Shown: positions 34,492 to 43,602 of the stretch, piece after piece
Layout of the letters: the number at the start of each line of letters is the position of its first letter
Position numbering within the stretch: the stretch's first letter is position 1
NCBI GenBank assembly: GCA_964558415.1
Contig: CAZLDI010000009.1
Location: 55,676 to 119,675, forward strand
Direction of reading: 5' to 3'
Length of the DNA: 64,000 bases
From: CAZLDI01 sp964558415
GTDB lineage: Bacteria > Chloroflexota > Dehalococcoidia > SM23-28-2 > RBG-16-64-32
Made by a program: the position numbers and the translations under genes
Notes under the pieces: generated by a model
Databases searched by the model: none
Told to the model about the DNA's origin: nothing
What the model saw: the letters and a program-made list of their open reading frames with translations, nothing else

Positions 34492-35394
34492 ATGAATATC
34501 ACACTCGATTGGCTCGGCACGGCCACATTTCGCTTGACGATCGGCGACCTTGTCGTGTTCCTGGAGGCCTACATGGACCGCGTGCCATCTGCTCCGCCCG
34601 TCGGCCTCCGCGCTGTTGACGTCGCCCACGCGCACTGGGTGCTCGTCGGCCACAGCCACTTCGATCATCTGGCCGGCGCTGAGGTCATCGCTGCGAACAC
34701 CGGCGCGAAGATCATTGGCTCGAATGAAAGTTGCCGCGTGATGAGAGAGCGCGGTGTCCCGGCTGAACAGCTCCTGCCCTCCCAGGGCGGCGAGCGATTC
34801 CGGCTGGCGCCGGAAGTCACCGTCCGCGTCTTCCCCAGCCTGCATTCGTGCACCTGGTGCCTGACAGACGCCACCAGCGGCGACGTGGAGACAGGACACC
34901 TGGGTCTGACGCAGGACGAGCGAGCGGCGATACCGGGACTGGTGCAGCAGATCACAGGACTTATCGCCGGCGGGTCGGAGGACGGCCGTGCGATTCTGCA
35001 GCACCTACAGACCAGCGCCGGCTCACTCAGCGATGGTGGGCCGCTCGTCTACCTCATCGAGACGCCGGCGGGGACGGTCTTCTATCAGGACACGACAGGC
35101 GCCTGGACAGGCGTACTGGCTGGCCTGCGCGCAGACGTCGCGATCCTGGCCGCTTCGGCAAGGCCCAACGTGGACGGTGAGCCGAACCAGGGGTCCATGG
35201 CCCAATTCCTTGCCGCCGAGGCGAAGGCTCTCGGTGCGCGGACCGTAGTACTGGGCCACCAGGACAACTGGATGCCACCGGTGACGCGACACGACTTCGA
35301 CCTTGCGCCGGTCCGCGCGGCTCTCGCCCGGGAGGCGCCCGGCGCTGCGCTTCTGGAGCCGGGATATCTGGCAAACACACCGCTGCTGCGCTAA
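34492..35394 (+). CDS. Metallo-beta-lactamase fold hydrolase
   Basis: A 300-aa protein; ATG 34492 or ATG 34462. Zinc motif HSHFDH (His54, His56, Asp58, His59), then the later TVFYQDTTGAW and VVLGHQDNW with histidine in the last third. It resembles UlaG/YcbL-like members that hydrolyse esters, lactones or thioesters. Its stop overlaps the next ATG by TAATG. Confidence 0.85.
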   Translation: MNITLDWLGTATFRLTIGDLVVFLEAYMDRVPSAPPVGLRAVDVAHAHWVLVGHSHFDHLAGAEVIAANTGAKIIGSNESCRVMRERGVPAEQLLPSQGGERFRLAPEVTVRVFPSLHSCTWCLTDATSGDVETGHLGLTQDERAAIPGLVQQITGLIAGGSEDGRAILQHLQTSAGSLSDGGPLVYLIETPAGTVFYQDTTGAWTGVLAGLRADVAILAASARPNVDGEPNQGSMAQFLAAEAKALGARTVVLGHQDNWMPPVTRHDFDLAPVRAALAREAPGAALLEPGYLANTPLLR

Positions 35395-37070
35395 TGACAA
35401 CGCGAGAACGATCGACGATGCTGGCGCACCCCACCATCTTCCCGGCCAGGAAGATCATCACGATGAATCCGAGCCTGCCCGAGGCCACCGCGGTCGCCGT
35501 TCGTGATGGCCGCATCCTCGCGGTCGGCAACCTGTCTGACCTTCGCGGTTGGGGGGCTTTCGATCTCGATGACACCTTCCGCGATAAAGTGCTGATGCCG
35601 GGCTTCGTCGAAGCACACTCGCACGTCCTCGCCGGTGCGCTCTGGGACTTCGTATACACCGGCTACTTCGACCGCAGAGATCCCGACGGGAAGCTGTGGA
35701 ACGGGTGCAAGAGCATCGCCGCTGTCCTCGCGCGGCTGCGGGAGGCCGCGGTGCAGGTGGAAGAACCGGAAGCCCCGTTGATCGCCTGGGGCCTGGATCC
35801 GATTTACTTCCCCGGCGAACGGCTCGCCGCCGCGCACCTCGACGAGGTCTCGAACACGCGATCGGTCTTCGTCTTCCACGCCAGCGCGCACCTCGCGACC
35901 GTGAACAGCGCGCTGATGCGCAAGCAGGGAATCACACCGCAAACCACGGTCGAAGGCGTCGCCAGGGGGCCTGACGGCAGCCCCCTGGGCGAGCTGCGAG
36001 AGCCGGCAGCGATGATGCTCGCCGGCCCGGCCTTCGCTGCGCTCTTCGCGAGCACAGAAACGACCCGCGCTATCTGGAACACTGCGCGCCTCGCGAGGAA
36101 CGCGGGGGTAACGATGTTCACCGATCTCGGCTCCGCACGTCTCTACAGTCAGCAGGTCCTGGACCTGTGGCAGGAGGCTGTCAACGACCCTGCCTACCCT
36201 GGGCGCGCCGCGCTGGCATACTCGCCCCTTTTCGGCGGGCCCGGCGATCCCAACGAAGCCGCCGGGTACGTCGCGGGGCTGGCCGCCCAGAGCACAGACA
36301 AGCTGCGATTCGGGCAGGTCAAGCTGCATCTGGATGGGTCGATCCAGGGATTCACCGCGCGCGTGGGCTGGCCCGGCTACTTGTCGGGAGACGGCCACGG
36401 CCAGTGGCTGATCGACCCATCGCTGCTGAAGTCAATCGTGCTCGCCTACCACAGGGCGGGCCTCACCGTGCACGCTCACTGTAACGGCGATGAGGCCAGC
36501 TCTGCCTTCGTCGATGCCGTCGAGGCAGCCCTTCGAGAGCACCCACGTTGGGACCATCGGCACACCGTGCAGCACTGCCAGTTGGCCACGTCGGCTCAGT
36601 ACCGGCGCATGGCCGCCCTGGGCATCTGCGCCAACATATTCAGCAATCACCTCTACTACTGGGGCGACCAGCACCGCGACATCACGATCGGCCCGGAGCG
36701 CGCCGCCTTGATGGACGCGTGCGCCACCGCGAAGCGCGAGGGTGTTCGCTTCGCAATTCACTCGGACGCGCCGGTCACACCGTTCGGAGGGCTGCACCTC
36801 GCCTGGTGCGCCGCGAACCGGCTGACGGCGTCCGGCCAGGCGCTGGGCGAGCACGAGCGTATTCCGGTTTATGACGCGCTGCGCGCCGTCACGCTAGACG
36901 CTGCCTACACGCTCCGCATGGACGGCGAGATAGGGAGCATCGAGTGCGGGAAGTGGGCGGACTTCGCAGTGCTTGAAGACGACCCGCTCACCGTCGACCC
37001 GACGGCGATCAAGGACATTCCTGTCTGGGGTACGATCGTAGCCGGCGTTCCACACGCGGCGGGCGCGTGA
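35394..37070 (+). CDS. Amidohydrolase, YtcJ-like
   Basis: A 558-aa metal-dependent hydrolase of the amidohydrolase superfamily 3 group. Seen: N-terminal beta-sandwich, MPGFVEAHSHVL with His75 and His77, KLHLDGSIQGFTA with the carbamylated-lysine-like position, HAHCNGDEA, and the final HSDAPVTPFG with the catalytic Asp. Substrates in this family are N-acyl amino acids, amides or heterocycles. It overlaps its neighbours on both sides (TAATG and GTGA), an indication of one operon. Confidence 0.9.
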   Translation: MTTRERSTMLAHPTIFPARKIITMNPSLPEATAVAVRDGRILAVGNLSDLRGWGAFDLDDTFRDKVLMPGFVEAHSHVLAGALWDFVYTGYFDRRDPDGKLWNGCKSIAAVLARLREAAVQVEEPEAPLIAWGLDPIYFPGERLAAAHLDEVSNTRSVFVFHASAHLATVNSALMRKQGITPQTTVEGVARGPDGSPLGELREPAAMMLAGPAFAALFASTETTRAIWNTARLARNAGVTMFTDLGSARLYSQQVLDLWQEAVNDPAYPGRAALAYSPLFGGPGDPNEAAGYVAGLAAQSTDKLRFGQVKLHLDGSIQGFTARVGWPGYLSGDGHGQWLIDPSLLKSIVLAYHRAGLTVHAHCNGDEASSAFVDAVEAALREHPRWDHRHTVQHCQLATSAQYRRMAALGICANIFSNHLYYWGDQHRDITIGPERAALMDACATAKREGVRFAIHSDAPVTPFGGLHLAWCAANRLTASGQALGEHERIPVYDALRAVTLDAAYTLRMDGEIGSIECGKWADFAVLEDDPLTVDPTAIKDIPVWGTIVAGVPHAAGA

Positions 37071-37876
37071 GAGTCGTCGCCGGGCGGCCCCTGCTCTACC
37101 ACGAGGTGCACGGTGTGACCGGACCGTTCTTGCTCCTCGTCCACGGAATGATGTCCAGCCGGGCCCAGTGGATGCTGAACATCGAGGCCCTGTGTGCCTT
37201 TGGCCGGCCCGTTGTCGTGGAGCTGCTCGGGCACGGCCGGTCGCCGGCGCCCGACGAAGCCGCGCTGTACTCGCCGGACGCTTACGTCGAGCAATTCGAG
37301 CTCCTCCGCCAATCTCTTGGAGCCGACAGCTGGTTCATCGTCGGCCAGTCCCTCGGAGCGGCCCTGACGTTACGCTACTCGCTGGACCACCCAGACCGCA
37401 TCATCGCTCAGGCCTTCACTAACTCCAACTCGGCGCTCGCCGACGAAGGATGGGGCTTGCGAGTGCTGCCGCTAATGCAGGCACAGGCGCAACGGCTTCT
37501 GGAGGGCGGACGAGTTGTCCTCGACCGGCACCCACTGAACCCGTCACGCGGACGTAGACTACCGCCGGAGGCCCGAACCGCGCTTGTGGCGGACTGCGCC
37601 CTGCATAGTCTGAAGGGGCTGGCCTACACGGGCCTGTACACGGTACCGGCGTCTTCTGTGCGCAGCCGGATCGCCGAGAACACTGTGCCCGCGCTGTTAG
37701 TGGCCGGGCGGCGCGAGGAGAGCTTCGCCGAAGCGCGGCGTTTCGCGGAGACGGAAATGCCGGTGACAACAGTCGTCGTACTGGAGGCAGGGCACGCCGT
37801 CAATCTGGAGTCAGCTACTGAGTTTAACCGCAGCGTCACTGACTTCTTTGCCCGCTTCGCGCAAGCTAACGATTAG
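37067..37876 (+). CDS. Alpha/beta-hydrolase family protein
   Basis: A 269-aa hydrolase starting at GTG 37067 inside the amidohydrolase stop. HGMMSSRAQW (oxyanion region), nucleophile Ser95 in GQSLGAA, and His in LEAGHAVNLE are visible. Last gene of the 33309-37876 hydrolase operon. Ester or C-C bond hydrolase; substrate unknown. Confidence 0.85.
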   Translation: MRVVAGRPLLYHEVHGVTGPFLLLVHGMMSSRAQWMLNIEALCAFGRPVVVELLGHGRSPAPDEAALYSPDAYVEQFELLRQSLGADSWFIVGQSLGAALTLRYSLDHPDRIIAQAFTNSNSALADEGWGLRVLPLMQAQAQRLLEGGRVVLDRHPLNPSRGRRLPPEARTALVADCALHSLKGLAYTGLYTVPASSVRSRIAENTVPALLVAGRREESFAEARRFAETEMPVTTVVVLEAGHAVNLESATEFNRSVTDFFARFAQAND

Positions 37877-37907
37877 AAGCCCGCCCCGTTGAGTTCTACA
37901 CCCCCGG

Positions 37908-39401
37908 TCACGCGGAACGGGCGACCGGTGTCGTGGCGGCCGTCGCGACGGCCGCGGTCTGGCCGCGCGGGTTAGCCCCAACGTCCGGCAGGTCGCTTTC
38001 CGGGACTCCAGCGGCTTCGCGCAAACGCGCGAACTCATCGTCCAGGAACTCCGTGATCCGCTCGACGTCTGGAACTATATCCGGGTCCGATATCACGCCG
38101 AAGTACAGGCTCTTATCGTAGCTGGTGATGGCGATCCCCAGGCCCAGGTCACCGGTCAACGGCAGCAGTGGATACATCGCCTGCATGCGGCGCCCCGAAC
38201 CATACAGCGGAATAAGTGGGCCGGGAACGTTTGTGCACACCACGTTGATCATCCCGGGCGGGAGGCCGTTGATGCCGGCCAGCGCGTGAAACACCGCAGG
38301 CGCGTTCTCCGCCTGCTGCAGGAGCGCGTCAAACGCCAGCCCCTGGTCTTTCTTCTTGGTGCGGTCCATCTCCTCCCGCACCGCAGCCAGCCGCGCTACC
38401 GGATCTTCGATCGCCAGCGGCACGTTCGGCAGCATCATCGAGACACGATTGCCCATATCCCCCTGCTCCGCCTCCTTGCGGACGTTCACCGGCGTCATTA
38501 CCCGAACCCTCTCACCCTCACGTAATCGGTTTCCGTGCTCCTTGAGGTATCGCCCCAACGCTCCGCCCACCAGAGTGAGCACGACGTCGTTCACTGTGCC
38601 GCCGAGCTCCGCGCGGATCGCGCGCACCTCCTGGAAGGACATAGTGCTGAACGAGACGCGTCGCTTGCTGCCCACCGGCCTGTTCCACATCTTCGGCGAT
38701 GGTACGCGGACGCCGCTTGTTATCGCAGTCCACATCGCGCGAGTGGTCTGGCCGATGCGTTCCACGTTGCCACGAGGGTCGAAGATGTCCCGCTGGAATC
38801 CCATCAACGTCTCCGCGCCACGCGCCCACGCGTCGGTCGTCGCGCGGCTCCACGCGGTCATCGCGTCCGGCAGTGGCGCGGGGACCCACGGCTCAGCGGG
38901 AGGTGTTGGTGGTGGCGGGTCCGGCACCAGGTCAAGCACCGCCAGCATCAACTCGATGCCGGATACGCCGTCGACGAGGCAGTGGTGCACGCGGCTGACA
39001 TAGCCGGTCCGTCCGCCTTCCACCCCGCGCAGTACGATGATGTCCCACAGCGGCCTGTCGCGAGGCAGCATCTCCTGGAAGACCTCAGCCGTCGTCGCTC
39101 GCAGCTGTTCCTCAGTGCCGGGCGCAGGGAGCACAACCTCGCGGATGTGACGATCGAGAGAAAAGTCGGGGTCGTCCTCCCACGTCGGATGTCCGGCGAA
39201 CAGCGGCGGGAAAACCGGGCGTTGCCGGTAGCGCGGGATGAGGTGCATGCGCTCCTCCATTCCCCTGCGCGTCTGTTCCAGCGCGATGTCACCATCGAAG
39301 ACCTGGAGCGAGCCGATGTGCAGTGGAGCGTGCGGCTTCTCGAAGTATAAGAACCAGGCGTCGGCGGCGGTCATCCGCCTGCGTAGTTGTTTGTCTGGCA
39401 T
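37908..39401 (-). CDS. Wax ester synthase/diacylglycerol acyltransferase (WS/DGAT)
   Basis: A 497-aa acyl-CoA acyltransferase. The catalytic HHCLVDG lies at 139-145; GGTVNDVVLTLVGGALGRYL and the C-terminal GMINVVCTNVPGP are conserved features of the WES-acyltransferase and DUF1298 parts. It should make wax esters or triacylglycerols from acyl-CoA at the membrane. The tail after residue 470 is Thr/Ala-rich. The adjacent hydrolase operon is convergent, so the link to lipid turnover is only suggestive. Confidence 0.93.
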   Translation of the reverse strand: MPDKQLRRRMTAADAWFLYFEKPHAPLHIGSLQVFDGDIALEQTRRGMEERMHLIPRYRQRPVFPPLFAGHPTWEDDPDFSLDRHIREVVLPAPGTEEQLRATTAEVFQEMLPRDRPLWDIIVLRGVEGGRTGYVSRVHHCLVDGVSGIELMLAVLDLVPDPPPPTPPAEPWVPAPLPDAMTAWSRATTDAWARGAETLMGFQRDIFDPRGNVERIGQTTRAMWTAITSGVRVPSPKMWNRPVGSKRRVSFSTMSFQEVRAIRAELGGTVNDVVLTLVGGALGRYLKEHGNRLREGERVRVMTPVNVRKEAEQGDMGNRVSMMLPNVPLAIEDPVARLAAVREEMDRTKKKDQGLAFDALLQQAENAPAVFHALAGINGLPPGMINVVCTNVPGPLIPLYGSGRRMQAMYPLLPLTGDLGLGIAITSYDKSLYFGVISDPDIVPDVERITEFLDDEFARLREAAGVPESDLPDVGANPRGQTAAVATAATTPVARSA

Positions 39402-39518
39402 GCGGGCTCTCTGTCTTCGCGGCGTACTGCTGCGTGGCGAAGCGATTATACACCCAGGGAGGTGCAGCGCAACGTCGATCGCGTGCGCTCAGGACAAACG
39501 CGATCGCCTGTAATACTT

Positions 39519-39568
39519 CAGCCTCTGAAGAAGGCCGAAATACGGGTTCCGGCCCTCTTCAGAGGCTG
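39519..39568. repeat. Long perfect inverted repeat between aquaporin and WS/DGAT genes
   Basis: CAGCCTCTGAAGA and TCTTCAGAGGCTG are exact complements (13 bp) and inside them GGCCG pairs with CGGCC around an AT-containing loop. It lies 20 nt beyond the aquaporin stop on the minus strand. There is no U-tract on either strand, so it is either a factor-dependent terminator, a transcript stabiliser or a small mobile-element footprint. Confidence 0.6.
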
Positions 39569-39587
39569 TGTCCCAATAACTCCTCCC

Positions 39588-40349
39588 TTATAGTTCCTCT
39601 TCCCGGCTGGCGAAGAGGTATTCGTAGGCGATCCCGGCAGTGAGACCGCCCAGCAGACCCAGAGCATAGTACTCGAAGTGCGTCCAGGTCCCGGCCACCA
39701 GGTCAGTGCCGAACACGCGCGCCAGGTTCAACGCGGCGCCCGTAATGGGGAACGCCACCAGGAATGAGAAAAAGACCACCATTCCCAAGGACAGCGCGCC
39801 CATCGTCCGGTCGCCACGCTGGTCCATGAAGCCGCGGAAGTACACCGTAACCAGGATGAAGGCGAGTACCGCCTCAACCAGGCCGCCGGTAATCCCGTCC
39901 ATTTCACTGGACAAGCTCAGCGAAGCCACAGCGGACACGTCCGTCACAAAGTCGTCGTACACCAGTTCCAGAGCCAACGCGCCGATCACGGCGCCGCCCA
40001 TCTGTGCAGCGACATACAAGATCCCGATCGAAAGCGGCATCCTGCGCGCCCCGACAAGCCCCAGGGTTATCGCCGGGTTCAGATGCCCACCGGAGATAGG
40101 CTGGAACAAGGCCACGAGCAGCACGTAACCGACAGCGGTGGCGGACGCCATGCCCAGCAGGCCAAGTCCGCCGTCGGTGATGTTGTTCGCGAGCATCGCC
40201 GATCCCGCGACGAACGTGAACGCCAGCATGCCCAGCCCCTCGCCAACGAGCCGGCGGGCCACGATAGCGATCTCGTCCGCGCTTTCCGGCACGTACGTCC
40301 AGTCCACTTCCTTGGAACCCCAGCGCACGCGTGGAGTGATAACAGCCAT
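39588..40349 (-). CDS. Aquaporin/glycerol-facilitator family channel (MIP family)
   Basis: A 253-aa protein with six membrane segments. The first NPA box is intact (GGHLNPAITLG) but the second reads NLARVFG where most MIP channels have NPAR. ATG 40349 is chosen because AGGAGG lies at normal spacing; GTG 40361 would be too close. The extra N-terminal 35 residues are polar and cytoplasmic. Water, glycerol or another small neutral solute could be the substrate. The altered second NPA box may change selectivity. Confidence 0.88.
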   Translation of the reverse strand: MAVITPRVRWGSKEVDWTYVPESADEIAIVARRLVGEGLGMLAFTFVAGSAMLANNITDGGLGLLGMASATAVGYVLLVALFQPISGGHLNPAITLGLVGARRMPLSIGILYVAAQMGGAVIGALALELVYDDFVTDVSAVASLSLSSEMDGITGGLVEAVLAFILVTVYFRGFMDQRGDRTMGALSLGMVVFFSFLVAFPITGAALNLARVFGTDLVAGTWTHFEYYALGLLGGLTAGIAYEYLFASREEEL

Positions 40350-40425
40350 CTGTCTAATCACCTCCTTTCTATTCCAGCCGACTTATGTCTATCGGCTTTA
40401 CTTATGACTTACATCGACCATTACT

Positions 40426-40454
40426 ATCATCCGCTCGTCACCAGCCACTGTCAA
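40426..40454 (-). promoter_or_regulatory. Candidate promoter of the aquaporin gene
   Basis: On the minus strand TTGACA (40454-40449), 17-nt spacer, GATGAT (40431-40426), 77 nt before the ATG. The -35 is perfect, the -10 matches at four of six positions. Confidence 0.45.
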
Positions 40455-40465
40455 GAGACTTTCAG

Positions 40466-40495
40466 TTGACAGCCTCGTGCACCAATATCTAGAAT
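40466..40495 (+). promoter_or_regulatory. Promoter of the LLM oxidoreductase operon
   Basis: TTGACA (40466-40471), 18-nt spacer, TAGAAT (40490-40495) 57 nt before the TTG start. Near-consensus and divergent from the aquaporin promoter. Confidence 0.7.
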
Positions 40496-40551
40496 CGGGG
40501 AGCCAGCACTCGTAAACAGCCCCAGGGCAGCGAGGCAGAAGGAGGCCCAGC

Positions 40552-41814
40552 TTGAAAATCTCCATGTTCCACCTCATGCCCTATCGCGACCTGCCTGACG
40601 ACTTCGAGAAGCGCTACCGCTCCGTCTGGGTAGACCCACCGTTCCACGAGCTGACCACGCCGGAGAAGGCGGGCATGTATTACAACCAGACCCTCGACGA
40701 GCTGATCTATGCCGCGAAGGCTGGCATGGACGGGATCTGCGTCAACGAGCACCACCAGAACGCCTACGGCAACATGCCCGGGCCCAACCTCATGGGCTCC
40801 GTCCTCGCCCGCGCCACGCAGGGACTTGACGTTGCCATCGTCCAGATGGGCGCCACCTTGCCGACGACCCAGCCACCGATCCGCATCGCCGAAGAGTACG
40901 CGATGCTGGACTGCATCAGCGGCGGGCGGATCGTCGCGGGCATGCCCTTGGGCAGCCCGATGGACGTCAATTACTGCTACGGAATCACCCCAATCGAGCA
41001 GCGCGACCGCTACTACGAGGCGCACGACCTCATCCTCAAGGCCTGGACTTCCAAGACCGCCTTCGCCTGGAACGGTAAATACACCCAACTGCCGATAGTC
41101 AACCTCTGGCCGCGACCCGTCCAGCAGCCGCACCCGCCTGTCTGGGTGCCCGGCAGCGGCAGCATCAGCACCTGGGACTTCGCGGCCCAGCACGATCATT
41201 GCTACTGCTTCCTCAGCTACTTCGGCAGCAAGCTGGCCAAGAACGTGATGGATGGCTTCTGGGAGTTCGTGGACAACGGCGGTCATGACCCGAACCCGTA
41301 CCGGGCAGGCTTCCTTCAGCTCCTCGTGGTCTCAGAGACGGACGCGCGCGCCGAGGAAGACTACTACGAACACATCCGCTACTTCTACGACAAGTGTCTC
41401 CACATCGCCCCTGAGTTCGCCGCACCGCCGGGCCACCAGGACTATCGCAGCCTCGTCAACACACTCAAGAAGCAGTTCGCCACCGTCCGTGATATGCGCG
41501 ACGAGCTCCCGAACTTCAAGTTCAAGGACTTCGTCGATAAGGGTTTCGTCATCGCCGGCGGGCCGGCCACCGTCCGCGACCAACTAACCCAGGCGATCAA
41601 GGAACTGCGCGTCGGGAACCTGATGGTCCTCCTGCACATCGGCTCGATGCCCCACGAGCTCACGCTCAAGAACATCGACCTCTTCTCCCGCGAGGTGCTC
41701 CCCTACGTGCGCGACATCTGGGACGATCAGTGGGAGAACGAGTGGTGGCCACAGAGCCTGCGGGCAAAGCGCGAACTTCCGGTAGCCGTTGCGGCGGGCG
41801 GCGGCGGCGAATAG
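40552..41814 (+). CDS. LLM-class flavin-dependent oxidoreductase
   Basis: A 420-aa luciferase-like monooxygenase family protein, TIM barrel binding FMN or F420. Seen: GICVNEHHQNAYG (His pair at the flavin site), the conserved ISGGRIVAGMPLG, and RDRYYEAHDLILKAW. TTG 40552 has an AGAAGGAGG site at ideal spacing. Two hydrolase genes follow with 18 nt and overlapping junctions, suggesting oxidation followed by ester/lactone hydrolysis. Confidence 0.9.
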   Translation: MKISMFHLMPYRDLPDDFEKRYRSVWVDPPFHELTTPEKAGMYYNQTLDELIYAAKAGMDGICVNEHHQNAYGNMPGPNLMGSVLARATQGLDVAIVQMGATLPTTQPPIRIAEEYAMLDCISGGRIVAGMPLGSPMDVNYCYGITPIEQRDRYYEAHDLILKAWTSKTAFAWNGKYTQLPIVNLWPRPVQQPHPPVWVPGSGSISTWDFAAQHDHCYCFLSYFGSKLAKNVMDGFWEFVDNGGHDPNPYRAGFLQLLVVSETDARAEEDYYEHIRYFYDKCLHIAPEFAAPPGHQDYRSLVNTLKKQFATVRDMRDELPNFKFKDFVDKGFVIAGGPATVRDQLTQAIKELRVGNLMVLLHIGSMPHELTLKNIDLFSREVLPYVRDIWDDQWENEWWPQSLRAKRELPVAVAAGGGGE

Positions 41815-41832
41815 GCGCGAGGGAGTACAACG

Positions 41833-42633
41833 ATGGTTGCAGCACAGGACCGGACAGTCAGCGTCTGGCGGGACCAGATCGAAACACGCGTGAAGGTAGC
41901 GGGCGACGGTCCGCCGTTGGTCTTCTTCCACGGTGCCTACGGCCTCCAGTGGGACCCGTTTCTGGACACGCTGGCGAAGACGCACACAGTCTATGCCCCG
42001 GAGCATCCGGGCACTACGCCGGGGTCGCCGGATAGCATCAAGCCCCTGGACGATCTCTGGGACCTGGTCCTCTACTACTACGAGCTCTTCGACGCACTTG
42101 GCCTCGAGTCCCCGGCTCTCGTCGGCCATTCCTTCGGCGGGATGATCGCCGCGGAGATCGCGTCCACCAACCCGGAGCGCGTGGGGAAACTGGTCCTGAT
42201 CGATCCCCTGGGCCTCTGGCTGGACGAGACACCCGTGAAGAACTGGATGGCGATCCCCATCGCGGACCTGCCCAGGTATCTGTTCGCCGATCAGGACGGC
42301 CCGCTCGCGAAGATGATGTCTGCCATGACCCCCCAGGACGGCGATGCCGCGCTCGACATGCAGATCCAGATCATGTGGTCGCTGGCCTGCACGGCAAAAT
42401 TCGTCTGGCCGATACCCGACAAGGGGCTCAAGAAGCGCATGCACCGCATCAAGGCGCCCACCATGATCGTCTGGGGCAAGCAAGACCTCATCGCGCCCGT
42501 CGCCTACGCCCCGGAGTTCGGCCAACGTATCCCCGGCGCGCGGGTTGAGGTCATCGACAACGCCGGCCACCTCCCGCACCTCGAGCAGTTGCCGGCGGTT
42601 TCCGCACTCGTCGCGGATTTCCTCCTAGGATAG
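41833..42633 (+). CDS. Alpha/beta-hydrolase fold protein
   Basis: A 266-aa hydrolase. HGAYGLQWDPF oxyanion loop, nucleophile Ser100 in GHSFGG, Asp in WGKQDLIAP and His in NAGHLPHLEQ complete a canonical triad. C-C bond hydrolase or esterase type. Its stop (TAG) overlaps the next GTG by 1 nt. Confidence 0.9.
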   Translation: MVAAQDRTVSVWRDQIETRVKVAGDGPPLVFFHGAYGLQWDPFLDTLAKTHTVYAPEHPGTTPGSPDSIKPLDDLWDLVLYYYELFDALGLESPALVGHSFGGMIAAEIASTNPERVGKLVLIDPLGLWLDETPVKNWMAIPIADLPRYLFADQDGPLAKMMSAMTPQDGDAALDMQIQIMWSLACTAKFVWPIPDKGLKKRMHRIKAPTMIVWGKQDLIAPVAYAPEFGQRIPGARVEVIDNAGHLPHLEQLPAVSALVADFLLG

Positions 42634-43592
42634 TGACCGTGCGGCGCACAGATCCGCGCGCTCCCTTGCACCCGCAGGTCAAGTCGTTATTCGATGCGCT
42701 GGCGGCGCTGAGACCGGACCAGCCTGTCCTTGACGCCGCTGTGATGCGCGCGCAGTCCGCTGCGTTCGCGCCGCTTCTCAACCAGGGCGCCCCAGCCGTC
42801 GCCATCGAGCGGGAGATCCGCATCCCGGGACCGGCCGGCGACATCCGAGCGGTAGTATTCGCCCCGGCGAACCCGACGGGTTTGCGTATGCCAATGCTGG
42901 TCTATATCCACGGCGGTGGCTTCGTCAACCTCAGCCCCGAGACCCATGCCAAACTCACTAAACAGCTGGCAGTGGGCGCCACCACCGTCGTCGTCAGCCT
43001 TGACTACCGCCTCGCGCCCGAAAGCCCTTATCCCGCAGGGCTGGACGACTGCATTGCGGCATTCCGCTGGATCCGCTCGAACGCGGCGTCCCTGGGCGGC
43101 GACGCCAGCCGCGTTTCGATCGCCGGGGACTCCGCCGGCGGCAATCTTTCAGCGACGACGACTCTGAGGCTGCTAGCGAAGGGAGACGCGCCGCCACGCT
43201 CAGTCGCGCTCCTCTGCGCCTGGCTGGACCTCGCGATGGACACGGAGTCGTTCCGCGCGTTCGGTCCGGACGACCCGATAATCGACGACACGGTGATGGA
43301 GTACTACCGCGCATCCTATACGCCGGATCCGAACCAATGGAACGACCCGCTGATCAGCCCGCTGCGCGGCGACCTGTCCGCCTTCCCCCCCACCTGTATC
43401 GTCGTGGGTGACATCGACCCGTTGCGCGACGACGGCATCCGCTTCGCTGACAGGCTGCGATCGGTCGGGCGAGACGTCATCCTCCACAATCACGCCGGGA
43501 TGCCGCACGTCTTCATGCTCTTCCCCGGCGTCGATGCGGCCGAGACGCTGGTCAGTCAAGTCAGCGCGTTCCTCCGCCGCACCTGGGCCTGA
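42633..43592 (+). CDS. Alpha/beta-hydrolase, hormone-sensitive-lipase-like (family IV esterase)
   Basis: A 319-aa carboxylesterase. HGGG (93-96) in YIHGGGFVNL and Ser167 in GDSAGGN define family IV; Asp in VGDIDPLRDDG and His in AGMPHVFMLF complete the triad. GTG start at 42633. Third gene of the LLM oxidoreductase operon. Confidence 0.92.
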   Translation: MTVRRTDPRAPLHPQVKSLFDALAALRPDQPVLDAAVMRAQSAAFAPLLNQGAPAVAIEREIRIPGPAGDIRAVVFAPANPTGLRMPMLVYIHGGGFVNLSPETHAKLTKQLAVGATTVVVSLDYRLAPESPYPAGLDDCIAAFRWIRSNAASLGGDASRVSIAGDSAGGNLSATTTLRLLAKGDAPPRSVALLCAWLDLAMDTESFRAFGPDDPIIDDTVMEYYRASYTPDPNQWNDPLISPLRGDLSAFPPTCIVVGDIDPLRDDGIRFADRLRSVGRDVILHNHAGMPHVFMLFPGVDAAETLVSQVSAFLRRTWA

Positions 43593-43602
43593 CCACACGC
43601 TG

